Shown: positions 47,461-56,979, counted from the stretch's first letter. The stretch is DNA of 64,000 nucleotides from Paracoccus marcusii (GCF_028621715.1 NZ_CP117466.1:1-64000), one strand, 5' to 3'. The notes: generated by a model not told the origin, from the sequence alone. A program made the numbers and translations.

Positions 47461-48038
47461 GTCAGCAGCGCGCCGACCTGCCGCATCTGCTGGCGCAGCA
47501 TGTCGGGAATGTCGGATTCGGTCATCGTCTCGTCCCCCGCCCAGGTGCGCACGGCATGCGACAGCGCGTGGGTCGCCAGTTCGGCGATCAGCATCGCCTC
47601 GGCCTGGCGGTCGGGGCCCAGGCGGGCGTGCAGCAGCCCGCCGATCGTCAGGGCGATGTTGTCCATCGAATTGCGGAACACGGCCATCAGCTCGGGGGTG
47701 GTGTCCCAGACCTGTTCGATCATGCGGACGACCTGGCGGTCCAGGTCCTTCAGTTCCAGCATCCGTCCCAGCAACAGCGCCAGATCGTCGATCAGTGCCC
47801 CCTTGGACGTCACGATCCAATCGGCCGTGCAGGGTTCCAGCTGCGGCGGCATGCCCAGGACCGCAGCCTGCTTGTTGGCGTAATAGTTGAAGAAGGTGCG
47901 CGGACTAATCCCTGCCTCGGCGGCGATGGAATCGGTGGTGACCGCCGCATAGCCCGACCGGATGCTCAACCGCAGCGCGGCCAGCTGGATCTCTCGGGCG
48001 GTCTGCTGGCGGCGGCGGTCGCGCAGGTTGCTGGTCAT
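47457..48038 (-). CDS. TetR family regulator of the efflux operon
   Basis: A 193-residue protein with a helix-turn-helix at VTTDSIAAEAGISPRTFFNYYANK (about 33-56, the classic TetR recognition helix) and a helical ligand domain. The ATG at 48038 gives a normal N-terminus (MTSNLRDRRRQQTAREIQLAA); the longer frame to 48110 would run through the operator. Divergent from the RND operon, so it probably represses it and itself. Its stop shares CTAG with the end of the kinase gene. Confidence 0.88.
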   Translation of the reverse strand: MTSNLRDRRRQQTAREIQLAALRLSIRSGYAAVTTDSIAAEAGISPRTFFNYYANKQAAVLGMPPQLEPCTADWIVTSKGALIDDLALLLGRMLELKDLDRQVVRMIEQVWDTTPELMAVFRNSMDNIALTIGGLLHARLGPDRQAEAMLIAELATHALSHAVRTWAGDETMTESDIPDMLRQQMRQVGALLT

Positions 48039-48073
48039 TTTCGGGGCAGTCTCCTCGTGCAGTCGAAGCAAAC

Positions 48074-48100
48074 ATTGCATAGTCCGCAAAAACATGCAAT
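48074..48100. promoter_or_regulatory. palindromic operator between tetR-type gene and RND operon
   Basis: ATTGCAT (48074-48080) and ATGCAAT (48094-48100) are perfect inverted arms separated by 13 bases, in the middle of the 108-base divergent gap. Position and symmetry fit a TetR-family binding site. Confidence 0.65.
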
Positions 48101-48146
48101 CAGCGCGCAACAGTGACGCCCCGTCGGGTGCTTATCCAGGACAAAG

Positions 48147-49463
48147 ATGATGCCGAAACACAGCCTTGCGACCGGCGCCGCCATGGTCGCCGCGATTCTG
48201 TCCACCTCCGCGGCCTGGGCGCAGGCGCCCGAAGGGATGCCGCCCAAGCAAGTGGGCGTCATGCAGGTGGCGGTTCAGGACGTTCCGCGAATCGTGACCC
48301 TGCCCGGTCGCGCGGTCGCGGTGTCGGAGACCGCCATCCGCCCCCGCGTCGGCGGCATCGTGACCGAGATCCTTTACGATCCCGGCGCTGCGATCGAGGC
48401 GGGCACCCCGATGTTCCGCATCGAGGACACCACCTATCAGGCGAACCTGGCCAGTGCCGAGGCGCAGGTCGCCTCTGCCCGCGCCCAGGTGACGCAGTCG
48501 CAGTCGTCCTTTGACCGTACCCAACAGCTACTAGGGTCTGGGACGACCCAGGCCCAGGTCGAACAGGCCCAGGCCACGCTGGACCAGGCGACCGCCGCGC
48601 TGCAATCGGCCGAGGCCGACCTGACGCTGGCACAGGCCGAACTGGGCTGGACCACGGTCACCAGCCCCCTGTCGGGCATCGCCAGCGTGTCGGCGGCATC
48701 GGTGGGCGATCTGGTGACCGCCGGACAGGCCGACGCCATGGCTACCGTCACCCAGCTGGACCCGATCGAGGTCGACATGTACGAACCTTCGTCGCGCTTC
48801 CTCAGCGTGCTGGACGACATCAACGACGGCAACCTGCGCCTGAACGACGAACTGGCCGCGACCCTGACGCTGGAGAACGGCCGTGAATACCAGGCGGTTG
48901 GCCAGCTGGTCGCGCCCGGCGTGACCGTGTCGACCTCGACCGGGTCGATCGACACGCGGTTCCGGTTCGACAATCCCGACAACCTGCTGCTGCCGGGCAT
49001 GTTCCTGCGCGGGCAGGTCGATCTGGGCGTGACCTCGGCGATCCTGGTGTCGCAGTCGTCGGCCACGCGTGACAAGGTCGGCACCCTGACGGCCTGGGTC
49101 GTCGAGGATGGCAAGGTCAGCCAGCGCCAGCTGACCGAGGACGGCACCTACAAGCACCAGTGGATCGTCACAGACGGCATCGAGGATGGCGAGACACTGG
49201 TCGTCGACGGCCTGACCGGGCTGGCCGAGGGCATGGAGGTCGTCACCGTCCCCGTGACCATCGACGAGACCGGCGTCGTGCGCGAACAGGCCCCCGCCCA
49301 AGGCGCCCCCGCCGATGCAGCCTCTGCCGATGCAGCCCCCACGGATGCGGCCTCCGCCGACACGGCCCCCGACGCAGCCGCGGCCGACGCGGGAACCGAC
49401 ACCGGCCCCGCCGACGCAGCCCCCGCGGAGGCGGATGCCGCCCCCGCCGGCGCGACGGAGTAA
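48147..49463 (+). CDS. RND efflux periplasmic adaptor subunit
   Basis: A membrane-fusion protein of 438 residues bridging the RND pump and outer membrane factor. The signal peptide ends near SAAWA-Q. Lipoyl-like halves (VGGIVTEILYDPGAAIEAGTPMFRIED; TVTSPLSGIASVSAASVGDLV) flank an alpha-helical hairpin rich in Ala/Gln. The beta-barrel region holds DNLLLPGMFLRGQVDLG. The last 50 residues are an unusual Ala/Asp/Pro tail (repeated ADAA, SADA, TDAA) beyond the normal family end. Two Met codons start the frame. Confidence 0.9.
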   Translation: MMPKHSLATGAAMVAAILSTSAAWAQAPEGMPPKQVGVMQVAVQDVPRIVTLPGRAVAVSETAIRPRVGGIVTEILYDPGAAIEAGTPMFRIEDTTYQANLASAEAQVASARAQVTQSQSSFDRTQQLLGSGTTQAQVEQAQATLDQATAALQSAEADLTLAQAELGWTTVTSPLSGIASVSAASVGDLVTAGQADAMATVTQLDPIEVDMYEPSSRFLSVLDDINDGNLRLNDELAATLTLENGREYQAVGQLVAPGVTVSTSTGSIDTRFRFDNPDNLLLPGMFLRGQVDLGVTSAILVSQSSATRDKVGTLTAWVVEDGKVSQRQLTEDGTYKHQWIVTDGIEDGETLVVDGLTGLAEGMEVVTVPVTIDETGVVREQAPAQGAPADAASADAAPTDAASADTAPDAAAADAGTDTGPADAAPAEADAAPAGATE

Positions 49464-49469
49464 TCGCGC

Positions 49470-52400
49470 ATGGCACGTTTCTTCATTCACCGGCCCGTCT
49501 TTGCATGGGTGATCGCCCTGATCACCATGCTGGTCGGCGCGCTTGGCCTGAACAGCCTGGCCATCGAACAGTATCCCCAGATCGCACCCACGACGGTGCA
49601 GGTCCGGGCCACCTATAACGGCGCCTCGGCCGAGATCGTCGAATCCTCGGTCACCACGGTGATCGAGGACGCGATGACCGGCATCGACGGCCTGACCTAC
49701 ATGACGTCGAATTCGACGCCGGGGTCGGCATCGGTCGCGCTGACCTTCGACGACACCGTCGACCCCGAGATCGCCCAGGTCCAGGTGCAGAACAAGCTGC
49801 AGCTGGTCACGTCGCAGCTGCCCGACGTGGTGCAGCAGCAGGGCGTGCAGGTCGAACGCTCGACCAGCTCGATCCTGCTGGTGGCGGCGCTGACGGCGGA
49901 AGAGGGCACCTATACCACCGTCCAGCTGGGCGACCTGATCTCGCAGTTCATCGAGGATCCGGTCAAGCGCACGCCGGGCGTCGGGTCGATCAACACCTTC
50001 GGCTCGGGCTATGCGATGCGGGTCTGGATGGACCCGATGAAGATGGTCCAGTACAGCGTCACGCCCGCCGACGTCACCGCGGCCGTGGCCGCGCAGAACA
50101 CCAACGTCACCGTGGGCGACCTGGGCGCGCAGCCCGCCGCCGAGGGCCAGCGGCTGACCGTGTCGGTCACCGCGCAGTCGCAGCTGTCGACGGTCGAGGA
50201 GTTCGAGAGCATCCTGCTGCGCGTCGATCCCGACGGATCGACGGTCTTTCTGGGCGACGTCGCCCGGATCGAGATCGGTCAGGAAAGCTATGGCGGCAGC
50301 TCGCGCTATAACGGTAACCCGGCCGCGGCCGTCGCCGTGAACCTGGCGACCGGCGCGAACGCCGTGTCGACCGCCGCCGCCGTGCGCGACACCATCGACG
50401 GCCTTGCCGACGCCCTGCCCGCGGGGGTCGAGATCACCTATCCCTATGACACCTCTCCGTTTGTGGAAAAGTCGATCAGCCAGGTCTACAAGACTCTGGC
50501 CGAGGCCGTGCTGCTGGTGTTCCTGGTGATCCTGGTCTTCCTGCAAAGCTGGCGGGCGACGATCATCCCGGTGGTGGCGATCCCCGTCGTGCTGCTGGGC
50601 ACCTTCGCCGTGCTGGCGGTGGCGGGCTTCTCGATCAACACGTTGACGATGTTCGCGCTGGTGCTGGCCATCGGCCTTCTGGTCGACGACGCCATCGTGG
50701 TCGTGGAGAACGTCGAGCGGGTGATGGAGGAAGAGGGCCTGGGCCCCGTCGAGGCCACCGAAAAGAGCATGGACGAGATCACCTCGGCGCTGGTCGGCAT
50801 CGTGCTGGTCCTGTCGGCGGTATTCCTGCCGATGGCGTTCCAGACCGGCGCCACCGGGGTCATCTATCGCCAGTTCTCGATCACCATCATCACCGCGATG
50901 ATCCTGTCGCTGGGCGTGGCCGTGATCCTGACCCCCGCCATGTGCGCAAGCCTGCTCAAGGCGCGCAAGCATGGCCAGGGCGGCATCGCCCCCGCCCGCT
51001 GGTTCAACCGCAACCTGGACCGGACCACGACCGGCTATGTCGGCATCGTCACGCGGCTGGTGAAGCGCCCGCTGCGGATGCTGATCGTCCTGGTCGCGAT
51101 CGGATTCGGCGTGATGACGCTGTTCGACCGCCTGCCCGGGTCGTTCCTGCCCGACGAGGATCAGGGCGTCGCCCTGGCCATCATCCAGGGCCCGGACGGA
51201 TCGACCACCCAGCAGACGCAGGCCCTGGTCGAGAAGGTTGAACAGTACCTGCTGACCCAGGAAACCGACACGGTGGAATCGGTCTTTGCCGCGCTTGGCT
51301 TCAGCTTCGGCGGGACCGGGCAAAGCAACGCGCTGGTCTTCATCAAGCTGCGCGACTATGCCGAACGCGACGGGTTCGACATCGCGTCGCTGGTGAACCG
51401 GGCGAACGGCTATTTCTTCACCACCAACCGCCAGGGCCAGATCTTTGCCCTGCAGCCGCCCGCGATCCAGGGCCTGGGCACGTCCTCCGGCTTTACCATG
51501 TACCTGGTGGACCAGACGGGTCAGGGCCAGGACGCGCTGGCCGCCGCCGCCAACCAGCTTGTCGCGGATGCGCAGGCGGGTGGCCAGGTCACCAACCTGC
51601 GCGGCAACGAGACCGCGAACACCCAGACCGCCCTCCGCCTGGACATCGATCAGCAGAAGGCCGCGGCCTTTGGGCTGAACATCGGTGACGTGAACGCGAT
51701 GCTGTCGGTGATCTTTGCAGGGCGCGACGTGAACGACTTTGCGCTTGGCAACGACCTGCGGCCCGTGGTGGTCCAGGGCGAGGCCGCAAGCCGCAGTCAG
51801 CCCGAGGACATCGAACGCTGGTATGCCCGCAACAGCCAGGGGGAAATGGTGTCCTTTGGCGCCTTCGCCGATCAAAGCTGGCAGCAGGAACCGCAATCGC
51901 TGGCGCGTTTCGGCGGCACACGGGCGCTGGAGCTCAGCGGGGCGGCCGTTCCCGGCCTGTCCTCGGGCGAGGCGATGGACGTGATGGAACAGATGGTGGC
52001 GGACATGGACGGCGGCTATGGCACCGCATGGACTGGGCTGTCGTTCCAGGAACGGCTGTCGGGCAACCAGGCGCCGCTTCTGTTCGCGCTGTCGGCGCTG
52101 GTCGTGTTCCTGTCGCTGGCCGCGCTGTACGAAAGCTGGTCGGTGCCGCTGGCGGTCATGCTGACCGTCCCGGTGGGCATCCTGGGCGCCCTGGCGGCCG
52201 CGCTGTTCTTCGGACAGTCGAACGACGTGTACTTCAAGGTGGGTCTGCTGACGACCATCGGGCTTGCCGCCCGAAACGCCATCCTGATCGTCGAATTCGC
52301 CGAGGCGCAGGTCAAGGAGGGCAAGACCGTGGTCGAGGCCGCCCTGATCGCATCGCGCCAGCGTCTGCGTCCGATCCTGATGACCACGTTCGCGTTCATG

Positions 52401-52586
52401 CTGGGCGTGCTGCCGCTGGCCATCGCGTCGGGCGCCGGTGCGGGGGCGCAGAACTCGATCGGCATCGGCGTTCTGGGCGGCATGGCTTCCTCTGCCGTCA
52501 TCGGGATCTTCCTGGTGCCGGTCTTCTATGTGGCCGTGCTCAAGATCCGGTCGCTGCTGTCGCGCAAGAAGGAAAAGACCTCGTGA
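49470..52586 (+). CDS. RND multidrug efflux pump (HAE1 family)
   Basis: Proton-driven inner-membrane pump, 1038 residues, the usual AcrB/MexB length. It has MARFFIHRPVFAWVIALITML at the N-terminus, two large periplasmic loops and two groups of helices. The helix-4 segment FALVLAIGLLVDDAIVVVENVERVMEE contains the paired Asp residues of the proton relay, followed by ATEKSMDEI. It starts 6 bases after the adaptor stop. Confidence 0.95.
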   Translation: MARFFIHRPVFAWVIALITMLVGALGLNSLAIEQYPQIAPTTVQVRATYNGASAEIVESSVTTVIEDAMTGIDGLTYMTSNSTPGSASVALTFDDTVDPEIAQVQVQNKLQLVTSQLPDVVQQQGVQVERSTSSILLVAALTAEEGTYTTVQLGDLISQFIEDPVKRTPGVGSINTFGSGYAMRVWMDPMKMVQYSVTPADVTAAVAAQNTNVTVGDLGAQPAAEGQRLTVSVTAQSQLSTVEEFESILLRVDPDGSTVFLGDVARIEIGQESYGGSSRYNGNPAAAVAVNLATGANAVSTAAAVRDTIDGLADALPAGVEITYPYDTSPFVEKSISQVYKTLAEAVLLVFLVILVFLQSWRATIIPVVAIPVVLLGTFAVLAVAGFSINTLTMFALVLAIGLLVDDAIVVVENVERVMEEEGLGPVEATEKSMDEITSALVGIVLVLSAVFLPMAFQTGATGVIYRQFSITIITAMILSLGVAVILTPAMCASLLKARKHGQGGIAPARWFNRNLDRTTTGYVGIVTRLVKRPLRMLIVLVAIGFGVMTLFDRLPGSFLPDEDQGVALAIIQGPDGSTTQQTQALVEKVEQYLLTQETDTVESVFAALGFSFGGTGQSNALVFIKLRDYAERDGFDIASLVNRANGYFFTTNRQGQIFALQPPAIQGLGTSSGFTMYLVDQTGQGQDALAAAANQLVADAQAGGQVTNLRGNETANTQTALRLDIDQQKAAAFGLNIGDVNAMLSVIFAGRDVNDFALGNDLRPVVVQGEAASRSQPEDIERWYARNSQGEMVSFGAFADQSWQQEPQSLARFGGTRALELSGAAVPGLSSGEAMDVMEQMVADMDGGYGTAWTGLSFQERLSGNQAPLLFALSALVVFLSLAALYESWSVPLAVMLTVPVGILGALAAALFFGQSNDVYFKVGLLTTIGLAARNAILIVEFAEAQVKEGKTVVEAALIASRQRLRPILMTTFAFMLGVLPLAIASGAGAGAQNSIGIGVLGGMASSAVIGIFLVPVFYVAVLKIRSLLSRKKEKTS

Positions 52587-53968
52587 CGTTTCCCCGTATG
52601 ACCCGCGCGACGCTGTCGCTGACGGCGCTGTTGATGATCTCCGCCTGCGCGGCGGTGGGGCCAGACCCCACCGCCCTGCCCGACACCCGCGTCCAGGGCG
52701 CCTTCGCCGAAGGCGGCGGCGGCCCCGTGGGCCAGGTCGGCACCACGGCCTTCTGGTCGGGCTATCAGGACCGCACCCTGTCGCGGCTGATCGCGGGCGG
52801 GCTGGACACCAGCCTGGACATCATCACCGCCAACGAACGCATCCGTGCCGCAGCGGCCGACCTTCAGGCGACCCAGCCCCTGGCGGCCCAGATCAGCGGA
52901 GAGCCCGCATCGGCCAGCCGCGTGCGGTCGGGCGGCGACGGTCAGGCGACCGGCTATACCAGCAGTGCCAACCTGTCGGCGGGCTTCGTGTTCGACCTGT
53001 TCGGGGGCGCGCGCCGTGCCCGCGAAGGGGCCGCTGCGGGCGTCGCATCGGCCGAGGCGCAGGCGCAGGTCACCCGGCTGGCATGGCTGGCCGAGGTCAT
53101 CAGCGCCTATTCCGACGCGCGCTACAACCAGCAGGCGCTGGCTCTGACCCGCGACACGATCGAGGCGCGCCAGGCCACCCTGCGCGTCACCCGCGACAGC
53201 CAGGCCCTGGGTCTTGCCACCGATTTCGACATCGCCCAGACCGAGGCTCTGCTGCAGACCGCGCAGGCCGACCTTCCCGCCTTCGAGGCGCAATTCAACG
53301 CGCAGGTCTATCGCCTGTCGACGCTGCTGAACCAGCAGGCCGGGCCGCTGATGTCGCAGATGCAGGGCGGATCGGGCGCGCTGCGCATCCCGCCCGGCCC
53401 CGGCACCGGGGTACCGGCCGAACTGCTGCGTAACCGTCCAGACGTGCGCGCGGCCCAGCAGGATCTGGTGCAGGCGCTGGCGGCGGTGGGGGTCGCGACG
53501 GCGGACATGCTGCCCTCGCTGTCACTGACGGGGACGGTCAGCGACACGGGCGGTGCGACGGGCTGGGGCTTTGGCCCGCGCATCAGCCTGCCGGTGGCCA
53601 ACCAGGGCATCCTGGGCGCAACCCGCACCCGCCGCGTGTCCGAGGCGCGCCAAGCCGATCTGGCATGGCGCAGCCAAGTCGCGGCCTCGGTCGAGGATGT
53701 GCAGACCAGCCAGTCGAACCTGCGCCGCCTGCGCCAGCGCGTCGATGCGCTGGACCGCGCGGCGGCGAGCTATGACCGGGCCTATGCCTTGGCGCGCACG
53801 AACTTCGAGGCGGGCGCCCTGCCGCTGGTCGATCTGCTGGACGCCGACCGCCAGCGTGCGGCGGCACGCCTGCAGGCCGCATCGGCCCGCAACGACGCCG
53901 CCAAGGAATGGGCCGCACTGCAGATCGCGACCGGTGCGGGGGCCGCCGTGGCGCGGATCGCCGACTAA
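52583..53968 (+). CDS. outer membrane efflux lipoprotein (NodT/OprM type)
   Basis: A TolC-like channel of the tripartite pump with about 456-461 residues. The lipoprotein signal is SLTALLMISAC-AAVGPD, and two outer-membrane-factor repeats follow. Signatures include LSAGFVFDLFGGARRAREGA and VPAELLRNRPDVRAAQQDL in the middle, then GFGPRISLPVANQGILGA. A GTG at 52583 overlaps the pump stop as GTGA; an ATG at 52598 is the alternative start, closer to the signal peptide. A longer frame from 52028 is a shadow of the pump gene. Confidence 0.92.
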   Translation: MTFPRMTRATLSLTALLMISACAAVGPDPTALPDTRVQGAFAEGGGGPVGQVGTTAFWSGYQDRTLSRLIAGGLDTSLDIITANERIRAAAADLQATQPLAAQISGEPASASRVRSGGDGQATGYTSSANLSAGFVFDLFGGARRAREGAAAGVASAEAQAQVTRLAWLAEVISAYSDARYNQQALALTRDTIEARQATLRVTRDSQALGLATDFDIAQTEALLQTAQADLPAFEAQFNAQVYRLSTLLNQQAGPLMSQMQGGSGALRIPPGPGTGVPAELLRNRPDVRAAQQDLVQALAAVGVATADMLPSLSLTGTVSDTGGATGWGFGPRISLPVANQGILGATRTRRVSEARQADLAWRSQVAASVEDVQTSQSNLRRLRQRVDALDRAAASYDRAYALARTNFEAGALPLVDLLDADRQRAAARLQAASARNDAAKEWAALQIATGAGAAVARIAD

Positions 53969-54693
53969 TCCTGGGGCGGCAGCAGGTCGCTGCCGCCGCT
54001 TTCGTCCTTCAGCGCGATGCCCGTCGCGCCGATCCGACGCCCCTGCATCACCAGCCAGGCCAGCCGTTCGGCGGCGGCCTGATGGGACAGCCCCCCGTTC
54101 GGATGAATGTTTGACACGCAGTTGCGCGCGTTGTCGCGCAGCCCGATCCGGGGCGCATGGGTCAGATAGGCGCCAAGGCTGTCGGCCACCGACAGTCCGG
54201 GCCGTTCGCCGATCAGCATCAGCACCATGCCCGCCCCCGTGGCCGCCCCGATCGCATCGCCCAAGGCCACCCGCGCGCCCTGCGCCAGAATCACCGGACG
54301 CCCCGCCAGTTCCGGCAGGCAGGCGAGCAGCGCCCGCACCACGCCCGCGGCCTGCGCCATGACCGCGGGCGCGGACAGCCCGTCCCCGATCACCACCTGC
54401 AGCGGCGCGTCCAGCCGGGCCAGGTCATGGGGCGCCAGCTGCCGCCCCAGGTCTGGGCGGCGCAGATAGGTGGCGCGGTCGGTCGCCATGCTGTCCACCC
54501 GCAGCACCGGCAGCGGGTCAAGGTCCCGCGTCAGCGCGTCCCAATCCACCTGCCCGTGGATCGCATCGCGCGCCGCCGCGTGGTCCTGCTGAAACCGCAG
54601 CAGGTCCGGCAGGGCGGTCGGCCCGGCCCCCGCCTGCAGCCGCACCCGCGCCGGAGTCAGGGCGGACAGGCGGCGCAGGTCCGGCGCGCTCAT
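53965..54693 (-). CDS. eutC: ethanolamine ammonia-lyase small subunit
   Basis: EutC pairs with EutB in the adenosylcobalamin-dependent lyase that splits ethanolamine to acetaldehyde and ammonia. It has 242 residues, with QVVIGDGLSAPAVMAQA, MVLMLIGERPGLSVADSLGAYLTHAP and DNARNCVSNIHPNGGLSHQAAAERLAWL, which are conserved blocks of the family. It overlaps eutB by 4 bases (ATGA). It converges with the efflux gene, overlapping its stop codon. Confidence 0.94.
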   Translation of the reverse strand: MSAPDLRRLSALTPARVRLQAGAGPTALPDLLRFQQDHAAARDAIHGQVDWDALTRDLDPLPVLRVDSMATDRATYLRRPDLGRQLAPHDLARLDAPLQVVIGDGLSAPAVMAQAAGVVRALLACLPELAGRPVILAQGARVALGDAIGAATGAGMVLMLIGERPGLSVADSLGAYLTHAPRIGLRDNARNCVSNIHPNGGLSHQAAAERLAWLVMQGRRIGATGIALKDESGGSDLLPPQD

Positions 54694-56069
54694 GCGGACA
54701 GCCCCAGGCGGCGGGCCATCGCGCCGGTATCGGGCAATGCCCCACCCGCAAGGCCGAACGCATCCAGCCAGGCCGCGAATTCGGGTGCCGGGGTCAGGCC
54801 GGTGGTTTCGCGCAGATAGGCGATGTCCTCGAATGCCAGGCTTTGATAGCCCAGCATCACGTCGTCGGCGCCCGGCACGGCGATCACGAAATTGACCCCC
54901 GCCTGCGCCAGCAGCGTCGACAGCGTGTCCATGTCGTCCTGGTCGGCCTCGACATGGTTGGTATAGCAGACATCGACCCCCATCGGCAGGCCCAGCAGCT
55001 TGCCGCAGAAATGATCCTCCAGCCCCGCACGGATGATCTGCTTGCCGTCGAACAGGTATTCCGGCCCGATGAAGCCCACGACAGTATTGACCAGCAGCGG
55101 CGCATAGGCGCGGGCGACGCCCTGGGCGCGGGCCTCCATCGTCTGCTGATCGACACCGTGATGGGCGTCGGCCGACAGGGCGGACCCCTGCCCCGTCTCG
55201 AAATACATCACGTTCTGGCCGACCGTGCCCCGCCCCGCCGCCAGTCCCGCCTGATGGGCCTCCTCCAGCATCGACAGGGTGATGCCGAAACCTTCGTTGG
55301 CAGCCTGGCTGCCCGCGACCGACTGGAAGATCAGGTCCACGGGCGCGCCCCGCTCCAGCAGGGTCAGGGCGTTGGTCACATGGGTCAGCACGCAGGTCTG
55401 CGTGGGGATGTCCAGCGCCTGGCGCATCTCGTCCAGGGCGGTCAGCAGGGCGTGGCAGTTGGCCAGGTTGTCCGACGCCGGGTTGATCCCGATCACTGCG
55501 TCGCCCGCCCCCTGCAGCAGCCCGTCCAGCACCGCGACCGCGATGCCGCGCGGGTCATCCGCCGGATGATTGGGCTGCAGCCGCGAGGCCAGCACCCCCG
55601 CCCCGCCAATGGTGTTCCGGAATGCCGTGACGACCCGCACCTTGCGCGCCACGCGGATCAGGTCTTGGTTGCGCATCAGCTTGCTGACCGCGGCCACCAT
55701 CTCCGGCGTCAGGCCGGGGGCGACGGCGGCCAGGGCCGCACCGTCCGTGGCGGGTGACAGCAGCCAGTCGCGCAGATCGCCCACGGTCATCGACGCGACC
55801 GGCGCAAAGGCCGCGCGGTCGTGGCCATCGATGATCAGGCGTGTGACCTCGTCATCCTCATAGGCAACCAGCGCATCGGAGAGGAACGTGGACAGTGGCA
55901 GGTCCATCAGCACGCGCCGCGCCGCCACGCGTTCCAGCGCGCTGCCCGCCGCGATCCCGGCCAGCTGATCGCCCGACCGTTCCGGCGAGGCCGCGGCCAT
56001 CACCGCAGCCAGGCTGTCAAAGCGAAATCTGTGGTCGCGCGCTGTGGCGGCATACGTGGCCATGACCAT
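54690..56069 (-). CDS. eutB: ethanolamine ammonia-lyase large subunit
   Basis: Catalytic TIM-barrel subunit, 459 residues. Family blocks include NTIGGAGVLASRLQPNHPADDP, VIGINPASDNLANCHALL, THVTNALTLLERGAPVDLIFQSVAGSQAANEGFG, FETGQGSALSADAHHGVDQ and MGVDVCYTNHVEADQDDMD. No microcompartment or other eut genes follow, so this is a short eutBC unit for ethanolamine catabolism in the cytosol. The start may be the ATG at 56069 or the second at 56063. Confidence 0.95.
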   Translation of the reverse strand: MVMATYAATARDHRFRFDSLAAVMAAASPERSGDQLAGIAAGSALERVAARRVLMDLPLSTFLSDALVAYEDDEVTRLIIDGHDRAAFAPVASMTVGDLRDWLLSPATDGAALAAVAPGLTPEMVAAVSKLMRNQDLIRVARKVRVVTAFRNTIGGAGVLASRLQPNHPADDPRGIAVAVLDGLLQGAGDAVIGINPASDNLANCHALLTALDEMRQALDIPTQTCVLTHVTNALTLLERGAPVDLIFQSVAGSQAANEGFGITLSMLEEAHQAGLAAGRGTVGQNVMYFETGQGSALSADAHHGVDQQTMEARAQGVARAYAPLLVNTVVGFIGPEYLFDGKQIIRAGLEDHFCGKLLGLPMGVDVCYTNHVEADQDDMDTLSTLLAQAGVNFVIAVPGADDVMLGYQSLAFEDIAYLRETTGLTPAPEFAAWLDAFGLAGGALPDTGAMARRLGLSA

Positions 56070-56128
56070 CCCCGGTTGTCGGGGGACAGAATGACCCGAT
56101 CGGCATCGGGGTCAAGGCATCGATGAAA

Positions 56129-56139
56129 GGGGGGGGGGG
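56129..56139 (+). repeat. homopolymer of 11 guanines
   Basis: An uninterrupted G11 run stands two bases from the 3' end of the tRNA-Leu gene. Such tracts are prone to polymerase and sequencing slippage, and the exact length should be taken with care. Confidence 0.8.
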
Positions 56140-56140
56140 T

Positions 56141-56227
56141 TGGTGCGGCCGAGAAGACTCGAACTTCCACTCCGGTTAAGGAACAGCGACCTCAACGCTG
56201 CGCGTCTACCAATTCCGCCACGGCCGC
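56141..56227 (-). tRNA. tRNA-Leu (anticodon GAG)
   Basis: On the minus strand the acceptor GCGGCCG pairs with CGGCCGC. The D arm is GGCGGAATTGGTAGACGC, typical of leucine. The anticodon arm CAGCG-TTGAGGT-CGCTG gives GAG. A long variable arm (TTCCTTAACCGGAG region) marks a class II tRNA, and the T arm has GTTCGAGTC. CCA is encoded. Confidence 0.95.
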
Positions 56228-56334
56228 ATCCGGGCAGTGCGCGCCTGATAGCCGAGGCAGATTGCAAAGAAAAGCGGTTTCTGCGGATGCCGACGGATGT
56301 TGACGGGGACGGACGAAGAGGCCACATCGCAACC

Positions 56335-56979
56335 ATGGTTGAATGGATCATCAGCAGCGGCCTGACCGCGCATGCCGACGCCGTGGCCCTGATGGAGGAT
56401 CGCGTGGCGCAGATCCATGCAGGCCAGGCCCCCGAGGCCGTCTGGCTGGTCGAACACCCGCCCCTGTACACGGCCGGGACCAGCGCCCGCCCCCAGGACC
56501 TGCTGGACGCGCGCTTTCCGGTGCACCAGACCGGGCGGGGCGGTCAGTACACCTATCACGGGCCGGGCCAGCGCGTGGCCTATGTCATGCTGGACCTGAA
56601 CCGGCGCGGCCGCGACGTGCGCGCCTTTGTCGGACAGCTGGAGGGGTGGGTGATCGACGCGCTTGCCAGCTTCGGCGTGTCAGGCCAGATCCGCGAGGGG
56701 CGCGTGGGCGTCTGGGTGCCGCGTCCCGACAAGCCCCCCCTGCCCGATGGCCAGATGCGCGAGGACAAGATCGCCGCCATCGGCGTCAAGCTGCGCCGAT
56801 GGGTCAGCTTTCACGGCATCGCCGTCAACGTGGACCCCGACCTGTCGCATTACGGCGGAATCGTGCCCTGCGGGATCAGCGGGCACGGCGTGACCTCGCT
56901 GGTCGATCTGGGGCTGCCGGTGGGGATGGCCGATCTGGACGTGGCGCTGCGCCAGGGTTTTGCGCGCACATTCGGCTAG
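56335..56979 (+). CDS. lipB: octanoyl-[ACP]:protein N-octanoyltransferase
   Basis: LipB moves octanoate from acyl carrier protein to lipoyl domains, the first step of lipoic acid attachment. It has 214 residues. Conserved parts are [49 protein letters not shown] (catalytic Lys) and the [14 protein letters not shown] block (catalytic Cys). The ATG at 56335 gives the family N-terminus; the frame upstream overlaps the tRNA gene. Confidence 0.93.
   Translation: MVEWIISSGLTAHADAVALMEDRVAQIHAGQAPEAVWLVEHPPLYTAGTSARPQDLLDARFPVHQTGRGGQYTYHGPGQRVAYVMLDLNRRGRDVRAFVGQLEGWVIDALASFGVSGQIREGRVGVWVPRPDKPPLPDGQMREDKIAAIGVKLRRWVSFHGIAVNVDPDLSHYGGIVPCGISGHGVTSLVDLGLPVGMADLDVALRQGFARTFG

Noticed and set aside
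45001..47820. 939-codon minus-strand frame
   Set aside because: It is antisense to the CheB-CheR kinase, which has clear catalytic motifs; the antisense protein has none.
48531..51896. 1121-codon minus-strand frame
   Set aside because: It is the shadow of the efflux adaptor and pump genes, with His/Gln/Arg-rich filler and no recognisable domain.
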